Source: Caulobacter radicis (lineage in GTDB: Bacteria; Pseudomonadota; Alphaproteobacteria; Caulobacterales; Caulobacteraceae). From it: a stretch of DNA of 64,000 nucleotides. The position numbers and the translations under genes are program-made. Positions within the stretch are counted from its first letter, which is position 1. Each line of letters begins with the position of its first letter. A model generated the notes under the pieces. The model was given only the letters and a program-made list of their open reading frames with translations, was not told the origin of the DNA and did not search any database. Location: assembly GCF_003094615.1 (NCBI RefSeq), contig NZ_QDKO01000004.1, positions 1 through 64,000 on the forward strand, read 5' to 3'. This document shows positions 52,834-60,464 of the stretch, piece by piece.

Positions 52834-54059
52834 GCAAGCTGAAGAAGAAGTTCGACGTGCGACGGATCACGGCCATGGGCCTGATCGACCGCTACCTGCT
52901 GCGCCTGCTGGGCTGGCCGCTGGCCGGGTGCCTGGGGCTGACCGTCGTCGCCCTGCTGCTCGAGCGCGTGCTGCGCCTGCTCGACCTCCTGTCGCAGAGC
53001 AGCGCCCGCTTCGACTACGTCACCCAGCTGGCGCTCAACCTCTTGCCGCACTACCTGGGCCTGGCCCTGCCGGTGGCGTTCTTCGTGGCGCTGTTCATCG
53101 TCATCAGCAAACTGTCGGACGGCTCGGAGATCGACGCCCTGCTGGCCGGCGGCCAATCCCTCGAAAGAGTCGCCGCGCCGTTCGTCTGCGTGGGCCTGGC
53201 GCTCAGCGTCTTCAGCATCGCCGTGTTCGGCTACGTCCAGCCCTACAGCCGCTACGCCTATCGCGCCGTGATGCACGCGGCCGTCAACGCCGGCTGGAAC
53301 GGCCGCCTGTCGGGCGGAGCCTTCATCGACGACGACGGCTCGCTGATGACCGCCGACGCCGCCGACCTCGCCGGCCAGAGCCTGACCCGCGTCTTCATCC
53401 GCCGCCCCGACGCCGCCGGCCACGAGGAGCTGATCACCGCCGCCACCGCCACCTTGCAGGTCTCGGCCGACGGCAAGACGGTGACCATGCGCCTGAAGTC
53501 GGGCCGCCGCATCGGCAGCGACGCGCGCGGAAACTACCGCAGCCTGGCTTTCGACGACCTGACCACCGAGGCGCCGCTGAAAGCCGCCGCCAGTCTGCTG
53601 CGCGCCCGCGGCGGCGATGAACGCGAGCTGACCCTGGGCGAGCTGCTGCACCAGGCCAGGTCGCCCAACCCGGTCGTGCCCAAGACCACGCTGATGGCCG
53701 AGTTCTACGGGCGCCTGGCTCGCGCGGCTTTCCTGCCGTTCCTGCCGCTGCTGGCCTTCCCCCTGGGCCTGGCCGCCAAGCGCGGCAACCGCGCGCCCGG
53801 CCTGCTGCTGGCCGGCGTGCTGCTGCTGGCCTTCCAGCACAGCCTGCTGCTGGGCCAGAGCCTGGCGGAGTCGGGCCGCATCGCTTCCCTGCCCGCCGTC
53901 GGCCTGCCGTTCCTGATCTTCACCGGCCTTGCGGTCTGGCTGTTCGTCGGCAGCCGCACGCGGCCCGGCGACACGCCGATCTCGCGCCTCGTGCTGGCCA
54001 TGAGCGCCTGGATCCGCCGCGCCCTCAAGCCGTTCCAGCGCAAGGAGCGCGCCGCATGA
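52830..54059 (+). CDS. LptF-like permease (YjgP/YjgQ family) in the ceramide run
   Basis: A 409-residue inner-membrane protein with six transmembrane helices in two groups and a periplasmic beta-jellyroll between them (about 130-290), the LptF/LptG layout. N-terminal GLIDRYLLRLLGWPLAG and FVALFIVISKLSDGSEIDALLAGG are family motifs. LptF and LptG with LptB form the ATP-driven pump that pulls lipid A out of the inner membrane. GTG 52830 overlaps the HIT stop; ATG 52875 is an alternative. No LptB, LptA or LptD is nearby. It may be a sphingolipid-specific version. Confidence 0.87.
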   Translation: MSKLKKKFDVRRITAMGLIDRYLLRLLGWPLAGCLGLTVVALLLERVLRLLDLLSQSSARFDYVTQLALNLLPHYLGLALPVAFFVALFIVISKLSDGSEIDALLAGGQSLERVAAPFVCVGLALSVFSIAVFGYVQPYSRYAYRAVMHAAVNAGWNGRLSGGAFIDDDGSLMTADAADLAGQSLTRVFIRRPDAAGHEELITAATATLQVSADGKTVTMRLKSGRRIGSDARGNYRSLAFDDLTTEAPLKAAASLLRARGGDERELTLGELLHQARSPNPVVPKTTLMAEFYGRLARAAFLPFLPLLAFPLGLAAKRGNRAPGLLLAGVLLLAFQHSLLLGQSLAESGRIASLPAVGLPFLIFTGLAVWLFVGSRTRPGDTPISRLVLAMSAWIRRALKPFQRKERAA

Positions 54060-55117
54060 AGCTGCAGCTCTACGTCCTGCGCACCGTCGCCACGCGCGTG
54101 CTGGGCGCCGTCCTGATCCTGATGGCCATCCTGCAGATCCTCGACCTGCTGGAAGTCACCACCGACATCCTCGACCGGGGCCTGGGCGTCGGCGGCGTGT
54201 TCTACTACGCCGCCCTGCGCGCCCCGGCGCTGTTCCAGCAGGTCGCCCCGCTGGCCGTGCTGGCCGGCGGCCTGTTCGCCTTCTCGCAGCTGGCCCGCGA
54301 GAACGCCGTGGTGGCCATGCGCGCCGCCGGCATCTCGGGCTACCGGATCGTCGCCATGGCCGTGCCGGTCGCGCTGGCCGTGCTGGCGCTGGACGCCCTG
54401 TGCGCCCAGGTCGTCTCGCCGCGCACCGACCCGACGCTCAGCGCCTGGTGGGCCGCCACCACGCCGGTCGCCGACCGCAAGGCCCCCGCTTCGCGCACCT
54501 TCCGCGCCGGCGAAGACCTGGTCACCGCCAAAGAAGCCACGGCCAACGGCGCGCGCCTGACCGAGCTGACCATCTATCGCCGCGACAACTCCGGCGCCCT
54601 GACCGAGCGCGTCGTCGCCCCCTCGGCCCAGTTCCAGGCCGGCGCCTGGCGGCTGCAATCGCCGGTCACCACCCGCTATCTCGGCGACCGCGTCGAGCCG
54701 ATGACCGCCGCCTCGGCCACCTGGCCGACCGCTTTGCGCCCGGCCGACGTGCAGGCGCTGTTCGCCGACGCCCCCGCCCCGTCCGCCGCCTCGGCCCGCC
54801 GGGCGCTGGAGAACGGCGGCTCGGACCGCCCGCAGAGCTTCTACGCCACCCGCCTGCAGACGGCCTTCTCCGGCCCGATCGCGGCGCTGGTCATGTTGCT
54901 GCTCAGCGCCCCCGTCGCCTGGGCCAACTTCCGCAGCGGCCAGGGCGCGGTGCTGCTGACCTCGGGCCTGGCCGCCGGCCTCGTCTTCCTGGTCGCCGAC
55001 GGCCTGTTGTCCGCCCTGGGCGAGTCCGGGGCCCTGTCGCCGATCCTGGCGGCCTGGGCCGCCCCCGTCGTCTTCGCCGCCCTCGCTGTGCGCGCCTTCG
55101 TATCCCTGGAGGGATGA
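54056..55117 (+). CDS. LptG-like permease (YjgP/YjgQ family) in the ceramide run
   Basis: A 353-residue inner-membrane protein of the same fold as its neighbour: three helices, a periplasmic beta region and three helices. Motifs include LDLLEVTTDILDRGLG near the N-terminus and FAFSQLARENAVVAMRAAGIS, typical of LptG. The ATG overlaps the LptF-like stop (ATGA), and the stop overlaps the ceramide synthase start. The pair would form a heterodimer. Position directly before the ceramide synthase is the reason to suspect that the cargo is sphingolipid rather than lipopolysaccharide. Confidence 0.87.
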   Translation: MKLQLYVLRTVATRVLGAVLILMAILQILDLLEVTTDILDRGLGVGGVFYYAALRAPALFQQVAPLAVLAGGLFAFSQLARENAVVAMRAAGISGYRIVAMAVPVALAVLALDALCAQVVSPRTDPTLSAWWAATTPVADRKAPASRTFRAGEDLVTAKEATANGARLTELTIYRRDNSGALTERVVAPSAQFQAGAWRLQSPVTTRYLGDRVEPMTAASATWPTALRPADVQALFADAPAPSAASARRALENGGSDRPQSFYATRLQTAFSGPIAALVMLLLSAPVAWANFRSGQGAVLLTSGLAAGLVFLVADGLLSALGESGALSPILAAWAAPVVFAALAVRAFVSLEG

Positions 55118-56271
55118 TGCCTTTCGATTCCGCGGCCGAGGCGATCTCGGTCCTGCCCGTCCGCACGCCTGAAGAGCTCAAGCGCTTCATCGCCCTGCCC
55201 GCGCGCCTCAACACAAAAGATCGAAGCTGGATCACCCCGCTGTTCCTGGAGCGGACCGAGGCCCTGTCGCCCAAGACCAACCCGTTCTTCCAGCACGCCG
55301 AGGTGCAGCTGTTCCTGGCCGTGCGCGGCGGCCGAGACGTCGGCCGGATCAGCGCCCAGATCGACCAGCTGACGCCCCAGAAGGTTCCCGGTCGTCTGGA
55401 CGGTCACTTCGGCCTGATCGCCGCCGAGGACGACGCCGAGGTCTTCGCCGCCCTGCTGCGCGCGGCCGAGGCCTGGCTGCGCGAGCGCGGCCGCACCCAT
55501 GTGATGGGGCCCTTCAACCTGTCGATCAACGAGGAGGTCGGCCTGCTGGTCGACGGCTTCGACACCCCGCCGATGGTGATGATGGGCCACGACCCGGCCT
55601 ATGCCGGCGGCCGCGTCGAACAGCAGGGCTATGCCAAGGCCAAGGACATCTACGCCTACTACGCTCCCATGCAGGCCGACCTGCCGCCGGCCGTGCGCCG
55701 CCGGGCCGAGCGTCCGCCAGCCGATGGCGTGGTTCTGCGCCAGCTCGACATGAGCCGCTACGACGAGGAGGTGGTCACCCTGACCGAGATCCTCAACGAC
55801 GCCTGGAAGGACAACTGGGGCTTCACCCCCACCACCGAGGCCGAGACCGCCCAGCTGGCCAAGGCCCTCAAGGCCGTGATCGACAAGCGCCTGACCTGGT
55901 TCGCCGAGATCGACGGCGAGGCCGCCGGCTTCCTGGTCTTCCTGCCCAACGTCAACGAGGCCATCCGCGACCTTGGCGGCAAGCTGCTGCCGTTCGGCTG
56001 GGCCAAGCTCCTGTGGCGGCTGAAGGTCAAGCGCGTGAAGTCGGCCCGCATCCCGCTGATGGGCGTCAAGCGCAAGTTCGCCGAGAGCATCCGCGGCCGC
56101 ATGCTGCCGTTCCAGATGATGCACGCGGGCCGCACCTCGGCCATCGCCCTGGGCTACGAGCGCTTCGAGATCTCGTGGGTGCTGGAAGAGAACATGCCCA
56201 TGCGCCGCATCGCCGAGTCCATCGGCTCGACGATCTACAAGACCTATCGGATCTACGAGAAGGCGCTGTGA
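55117..56271 (+). CDS. bcerS: Bacterial ceramide synthase (GNAT-fold N-acyltransferase)
   Basis: A 384-residue cytosolic or membrane-associated protein. The N-terminal half has KDRSWITPLFLERTEAL and NPFFQHAEVQLFLAVR; the C-terminal half carries the GNAT-like core with AEIDGEAAGFLVFLPNVNEA and a final GYERFEISWVLEENMPMRRI. Proteins of this kind (bCerS) join a fatty acyl group to the amine of 3-oxosphinganine in Caulobacter. Family, length and position with lptF/lptG-like genes and spt 10 kb away fit that assignment. Two ATGs, 55114 and 55117, are possible; the second has better GGAGGG spacing. Confidence 0.85.
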   Translation: MPFDSAAEAISVLPVRTPEELKRFIALPARLNTKDRSWITPLFLERTEALSPKTNPFFQHAEVQLFLAVRGGRDVGRISAQIDQLTPQKVPGRLDGHFGLIAAEDDAEVFAALLRAAEAWLRERGRTHVMGPFNLSINEEVGLLVDGFDTPPMVMMGHDPAYAGGRVEQQGYAKAKDIYAYYAPMQADLPPAVRRRAERPPADGVVLRQLDMSRYDEEVVTLTEILNDAWKDNWGFTPTTEAETAQLAKALKAVIDKRLTWFAEIDGEAAGFLVFLPNVNEAIRDLGGKLLPFGWAKLLWRLKVKRVKSARIPLMGVKRKFAESIRGRMLPFQMMHAGRTSAIALGYERFEISWVLEENMPMRRIAESIGSTIYKTYRIYEKAL

Positions 56272-57029
56272 CCCTGCCCTTCAAGGCCCTGGTCCTGGCC
56301 GGCTCGCGGCCGGGCGAGATCGACAGCGCCGCGGCCTATGCCGGCGTCTCGCACAAGGGCCTGATCACGCTGGAAGGCCGCACGCTGCTCGACCGCGTGC
56401 TCGGCGCCGTCCAGGCCGCCGGCGCGGAAGCGATCGGGGTCTCGACGTCGGACGCCGCCATAGTCTCGGCCCTGCCGCAAGGCGTCGCGGCCATCGCCGC
56501 CTCGGCCGAGGGCCCCAGCCAGAGCGTGCGGGAAGGCGCTAAGACGCTCGGCTTCCCGCTGCTGATCACCACCGTCGACCACGCGCTGCTCAAGCCCGAG
56601 TGGATCAAGCAGTTCCTGGCCGACGCGCCGGCCAACGCCGACGTCTGCCTGATGCTGGCGCCGGAAGAGCGTGTCCGCGCCGCCGCGCCGGACACCAAGC
56701 GCACCTATCTTGCGTTCCGCGACGGCCGCTTCTCGGGCTGCAACCTCTTCCTGTTCCGCAGCGAGGCCGCCCTGCCCGCCATCGCCCTGTGGCGGCGGGT
56801 CGAGCAGAACCGCAAGCAGCCCTGGAAGATCGCCGCCATGCTCGGCCCGGGCCTGCTGGTCCGCTACCTGCTGGGCCTGCTGACTCTGGACGAGGCCATC
56901 GCGCGCCTGGGCCTGCTGGCGGGCGTCAAGGCGGCGGCGGTGCGCGCCCAGGACGGCCTGGCCGCCGTCGATGTCGACAAGCCCGCGGACCTCGATCTCG
57001 TGCGCCGGATCGTCGGCGAACCCGCCTAG
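56268..57029 (+). CDS. MobA-like NTP transferase
   Basis: A 253-residue nucleotidyltransferase-fold protein. The N-terminal KALVLAGSRPGEIDSAAAY resembles the nucleotide-binding loop of MobA/GlmU-like enzymes, followed by GLITLEGRTLLDRVLGAVQ and ITTVDHALLKPEW (D-x-x, metal-binding). The usual G-x-G-x-R-M loop is altered (AGSRPGE). GTG 56268 overlaps the bcerS stop (GTGA), so it is translated with ceramide synthase. It could activate a head group with a nucleotide. No substrate can be proposed with confidence. Confidence 0.75.
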   Translation: MTLPFKALVLAGSRPGEIDSAAAYAGVSHKGLITLEGRTLLDRVLGAVQAAGAEAIGVSTSDAAIVSALPQGVAAIAASAEGPSQSVREGAKTLGFPLLITTVDHALLKPEWIKQFLADAPANADVCLMLAPEERVRAAAPDTKRTYLAFRDGRFSGCNLFLFRSEAALPAIALWRRVEQNRKQPWKIAAMLGPGLLVRYLLGLLTLDEAIARLGLLAGVKAAAVRAQDGLAAVDVDKPADLDLVRRIVGEPA

Positions 57030-57250
57030 CGCCAGTAGCCGTTCGCCGCCGCCACGGTGGCGAAGTTCACCGCCACCACGTGCGAGACGGCCACGAGGGC
57101 CTGCGCGTCGTTCTCGTAGATCGCCCGCAGCCGGGCGCGGACCTCGTCTGAGGGCTGGGTCTTCTTGACCGCCATCCGCGAGAGCTTGATGGCGAGATCG
57201 TAGCCCTCCTCGGGCGTGGCGGTGATCAGGCTGGGCAGCCAGGCGGCCAT
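57026..57250 (-). CDS. Hexameric tyrosine-coordinated heme protein (HTHP)
   Basis: A 74-residue protein matching the HTHP family: SLITATPEEGYDLAIKLSRM and then LVAVSHVVAVNFATVAAANG followed by YW near the C-terminus. In the known homologue six subunits each bind heme through a tyrosine, with peroxidase and catalase activity. Length and both motifs fit. It is the last gene of the minus-strand run that includes a flavohemoglobin gene and a truncated hemoglobin gene, and overlaps the convergent NTP transferase stop by four bases. The function in the cell is not established. Confidence 0.88.
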   Translation of the reverse strand: MAAWLPSLITATPEEGYDLAIKLSRMAVKKTQPSDEVRARLRAIYENDAQALVAVSHVVAVNFATVAAANGYWR

Positions 57251-57350
57251 TGGGCGTCACTCACGTTCAGGATCCGGGCAGCCTAGGCGGCCCGGCGCGA
57301 CCACGATTGGACGAAAAGCTCCGCCGTTCCGTCCAATCGTCGCCAAGACC

Positions 57351-57833
57351 TCAGGCGCTGAGCCTGACGATGACCCCGAGGCCCGCGGCCGCGACCGCCA
57401 GGGCGATCGGCACGGTCAGGATCTGGGCCAGGGCCGAGCCGGCGCTCACCCGGCCGGTCCAGGTCGAAAGGCCCTCGCGCAGGAAATCGGCGAGGTCGGG
57501 CCGGGTTTCGACCTTCGGCTCCATGCGCAGGATCACCGCCGGCACGCCGAGATAGACGGCCAGGTAGACCGCGCAGACCCCCAGCACCAGCCCGACCTCG
57601 GCGTCGCCGAGAAAGGCCAGGGCGAACGCCCCGAGGATCGCGCCATAGGCGCCGACGATCATCCAGCCCACCGCCTTGGGCAGGTCGGGCGTCGAGGGCT
57701 CGGGCGCCAGGGGCTCGCGGACGGCGGCTTCGACCACCGCCGGAGCCGTCCGCGCGCGCGGCGCGGGCGGCTCCCAGGACGGGCCTTCGTAGAAGGCGTA
57801 GGTCAGCGGCGTCGTGGTGGAGACATAGTCCAT
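57351..57833 (-). CDS. Small membrane protein in the NO/heme cluster
   Basis: A 160-residue protein with a ~50-residue soluble N-terminus rich in Pro, Ala and Glu and three hydrophobic segments (about 54-74, 80-100, 137-157: AVGWMIVGAYGAILGAFALAF, VGLVLGVCAVYLAVYLGVPA, LAQILTVPIALAVAAAGLGV). It has no recognised domain. It is between flavohemoglobin and HTHP on the same strand, with gaps of 56 and 100 bases, so co-regulation with those heme proteins is likely. ATG 57833 is the family-neutral choice; an upstream frame is arginine-rich and discarded. Confidence 0.65.
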   Translation of the reverse strand: MDYVSTTTPLTYAFYEGPSWEPPAPRARTAPAVVEAAVREPLAPEPSTPDLPKAVGWMIVGAYGAILGAFALAFLGDAEVGLVLGVCAVYLAVYLGVPAVILRMEPKVETRPDLADFLREGLSTWTGRVSAGSALAQILTVPIALAVAAAGLGVIVRLSA

Positions 57834-57889
57834 GACAGGCTCCTTCGGCCGCTCGGCGGCCGGGGTCAGGGTTGGGAGGACACGCGCAC

Positions 57890-59101
57890 TCAGACGGCCA
57901 GGGCCTCGTCGGCCGGGCCGAAGAACTCGAAATGGATCCGCTCGGACGCCACCCCGGCCCGCGACAGCCCGCCGACGAACGCCTTCAGGAACGGGCGCGG
58001 CCCGCACAGGAAGAAGTCGGCGGTCTCGAACGGGGTGTTGGCCTTCAGCCAGTCGACGGTGATCAGGCCGTCGTGGTCGTGGGTGCGGCCGGCTTCGTCA
58101 TTGGCCGCCGGCTGGGCATAGAAGGTGGCCACCGAGGTCTTGCCATGCGCCTTGGCCAGAGCCCGGACGTGGCCGTCCATGGCGTGGCTGGCGCCGTCCA
58201 GCGCGCCGTGCACGAAGGCGGTTTCCAGCTCCGGATGCTTGTCGGCGATGGTCTCCAGCATGCTGACCATCGGCGTCAGCCCCACCCCGCCCGACAGCAG
58301 CACCACCGGCCGCTCTTGCGCCTGCGGCAGGAAGAAATCGCCCGACGGCGGGGTCAGCTGGATCGTCGTGCCGACCCGCGCCACGTCGTGCAGGAAGCGC
58401 GAACCGCCCTGGCCGCCCTCCTCGCGCTTGACCGAGATGCGATAGGCCGTCTCGTTGGGCGCGTTCGAGATCGTGTAGTTGCGGCGGATCTCGCCCTGGT
58501 CGGGCGTCGTCAGGCGCAGGGTCAGGTACTGGCCGGGCTTGTGCGGCAGCACCTTGCCGCCGTCCTTGGGCCGCAGCACGAACGAGGTGATCACCGCGCT
58601 CTCGACCGTGCGCTCGGCGATCTCGAAGGCGCGCCAGCCGTTCCAGCCGCCGTCGACCGCCTCGATGGCCTCGCGGATGCCGTGCTCGCGCTCCTGCAGC
58701 AGGCCGGCCAGGAACCAGTAGGCCTCGCCCCAGGCGGCCAGCACCTCGTCGTTGACCGCCTCGCCCATCACCTCGGCGATGGCGCCCAGCAGGGCCTTGG
58801 CCACGTAGGGGTAGTGCTCGGGCAGCACGTGATAGCCGACATGCTTCTGGGCCATGCGCTCGATCGCCGGGATCAGCGCCTCCAGGTTCTCGATATTGAG
58901 GGCGTAGCCGACGATCGCCCCGGCCAGGGCGTGATGCTGCTGACCGCTGGCCTGGTTGGCGTGGTTGAACAGGGCCTTGATGTGGTCGTCCTAGAAAAGC
59001 CGGGCGTACATCGCCTTGGTCACTTCGGTGGCGCGGGCGGCGACGGCCGGGGCGGTGGCCTTGACGTGCGCGATCGTCTCCGCGCTCAGCGGCTTGGGCA
59101 T
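57890..59101 (-). pseudogene. hmp: Flavohemoglobin (NO dioxygenase) interrupted by an in-frame TAG
   Basis: The frame from ATG 59101 to the stop at 57890 would give 403 residues, the normal length of Hmp, but codon 37 is TAG (58991-58993), flanked by MYARLF and DDHIKALFNHANQ. The rest is intact: globin with proximal histidine in KHVGYHV, FAD-binding RRNYTISNAP and NAD-binding LLSGGVGLTPMVSML. Hmp converts nitric oxide to nitrate with NADH. A single G-to-T change of GAG would create this stop, so it is either a recent nonsense mutation, a sequencing error or a site of readthrough. The downstream start at 58855 would lack most of the globin. Confidence 0.8.
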
Positions 59102-59143
59102 GGTCTTGCTCCTTGGAATTCGGATGTCGGGAGTGTCGGGGGA

Positions 59144-59803
59144 TCAGGCGGCGAGCGCGGGTTCGCGGTCGTAGAAATCCACCTGCATGCGGATCGGCCC
59201 CAGCGGCTCGACCCGATGGATCTGCTGCGGCCGCACCAGCCCCGACACGCCGGGGCTCAGCTCGACCGACGGAATGTCGGCGTCGTCGTAGTGCAGGACG
59301 AGCCGCCCCTCGATCAGGCGGATCACGCCCCAGACGCCGGCCCGGGTGCTGTGGTCGCGACGCAGGCCCTCGGGCAGGGTCGCCTCGTCGAACACCGGGG
59401 TCGAGCGGTAGGGCGCGTTCGGCGCCGGCCGTCGGCTTTCCAGCGCGCCGTTCAGGTTCCGGGCCATGCGCTGCGCCTTCTCCTGAAGCTCGGCCGCGTG
59501 ACGGGGCGGAACGAAGGTGTTCGTCGCCTCGCGCCACAGCGCCAGCCAGCGATCGAACATCTCCGGCTCGATGCGCTCGACATGCTTCATGTGCGCGGCC
59601 AGCGGATTGCCCTTGTAGCGGGCCGAGGCGCGCATCACCGACGACCAGAAATCGGCCAGCCGGTCGAGATGCTCGTCCCAGTCCTCCACCGCATCGGCGA
59701 AGACGGGGCCCAGCTGCGGATCGTCCCGCACGGCGGCGTAGAAGCTGGTCAGCAGCGCCGGCAGGACGGTGTCGTCGAAGTCGAAGACGGGGTTGGCGGA
59801 CAT
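59144..59803 (-). CDS. Group III truncated hemoglobin fused to a DUF1971 domain
   Basis: A 219-residue protein. Residues about 10-125 are a group III truncated hemoglobin (LPALLTSFYAAVRDDPQLGPVF, DRLADFWSSVM, GNPLAAHMKH with the candidate proximal histidine). Residues about 130-215 are a DUF1971 beta domain (STPVFDEATLPEGLRRDHSTRAG, then VLHYDD), found in TehB-type tellurite proteins. It is the first gene on the minus strand from the NsrR-like control region. The fusion suggests an NO- or oxygen-binding domain feeding a redox-linked DUF1971 domain. Neither the ligand nor the DUF1971 function is known. Confidence 0.82.
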   Translation of the reverse strand: MSANPVFDFDDTVLPALLTSFYAAVRDDPQLGPVFADAVEDWDEHLDRLADFWSSVMRASARYKGNPLAAHMKHVERIEPEMFDRWLALWREATNTFVPPRHAAELQEKAQRMARNLNGALESRRPAPNAPYRSTPVFDEATLPEGLRRDHSTRAGVWGVIRLIEGRLVLHYDDADIPSVELSPGVSGLVRPQQIHRVEPLGPIRMQVDFYDREPALAA

Positions 59804-59815
59804 GACGCCCTCAAT

Positions 59816-59871
59816 TCATTCATCTGGAATGCATCTATTCCCGCGACCAAAAACATGCAATCTGAATGCAT
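59816..59871. promoter_or_regulatory. Two NsrR-like palindromic sites between divergent genes
   Basis: Site 1 (about 59816-59836) reads ATTCAT-CTGGA-ATGCAT and site 2 (59855-59871) reads ATGCA-N7-TGCAT. Both resemble the ATGCAT-based inverted repeat bound by NsrR. They lie between the NsrR-like gene (59908) and the globin fusion (59803), positioned to repress both directions. Exact NsrR occupancy is inference. Confidence 0.6.
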
Positions 59872-59907
59872 GATTTATCCGGCGCGCCGAACCCTTAAGG
59901 GGAGCCC

Positions 59908-60330
59908 ATGAAGCTCACCCGCTACACCGACTACGCGGTGCGCACGGTCATCTACCTGGCCAATCACGACGGCCGCCTGGCCTCGATCGCCGAGATCGCC
60001 CGCGCCTACGACATCTCGCAGAACCACCTGATGAAGGTGGTGCAGCAACTGGCGGCCGCCGGTTTCGTCGAGACGGTGCGCGGTCGCGGCGGCGGCCTGC
60101 GCCTGGCCCGTCCCGCCGACCAGGTCAATGTCGGCGCCCTGGTGCGCGAGACCGAGGGCGGTTTCGACCTCGTCGACTGCTCGTCCTGCGTGGCCGCGCC
60201 GGGCTGCGGCCTGCCGCGCATGCTGGCCGAGGCGACGCGGGCCTTCCTGGCCGTGCTCGACGGCTACAGCGTCGCCGACATCTCGCGCCAGCCCGACGTG
60301 CTGCGCCACCTGTTCGCCCAGGCCGGCTGA
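59908..60330 (+). CDS. nsrR: Rrf2-family nitric-oxide-sensing repressor (NsrR-like)
   Basis: A 140-residue Rrf2 protein. The winged helix is MKLTRYTDYAVRTVIYLANH, then ASIAEIARAYDISQNHLMKVV. The iron-sulfur ligands are three cysteines in DCSSCVAAPGCGL, matching NsrR. NsrR holds a [4Fe-4S] or [2Fe-2S] cluster that NO destroys, releasing repression of NO-detoxifying genes. The divergent genes (globin fusion, hmp, membrane protein, HTHP) are suitable targets, which supports the name over IscR or RirA. Two palindromes lie between. Confidence 0.88.
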   Translation: MKLTRYTDYAVRTVIYLANHDGRLASIAEIARAYDISQNHLMKVVQQLAAAGFVETVRGRGGGLRLARPADQVNVGALVRETEGGFDLVDCSSCVAAPGCGLPRMLAEATRAFLAVLDGYSVADISRQPDVLRHLFAQAG

Positions 60331-60464
60331 GGCCTTCCCGCCACAGCGCGATAAAACACGGCGTTCGGCTTTGCATGCGGCGGCGGCCGGACCTATGTGC
60401 CGGCCCAGGCCGCCCTCTCCCATGACCGCGGCCACCTCTATTTTCGTTTGCCGAAGTCTGTCCC

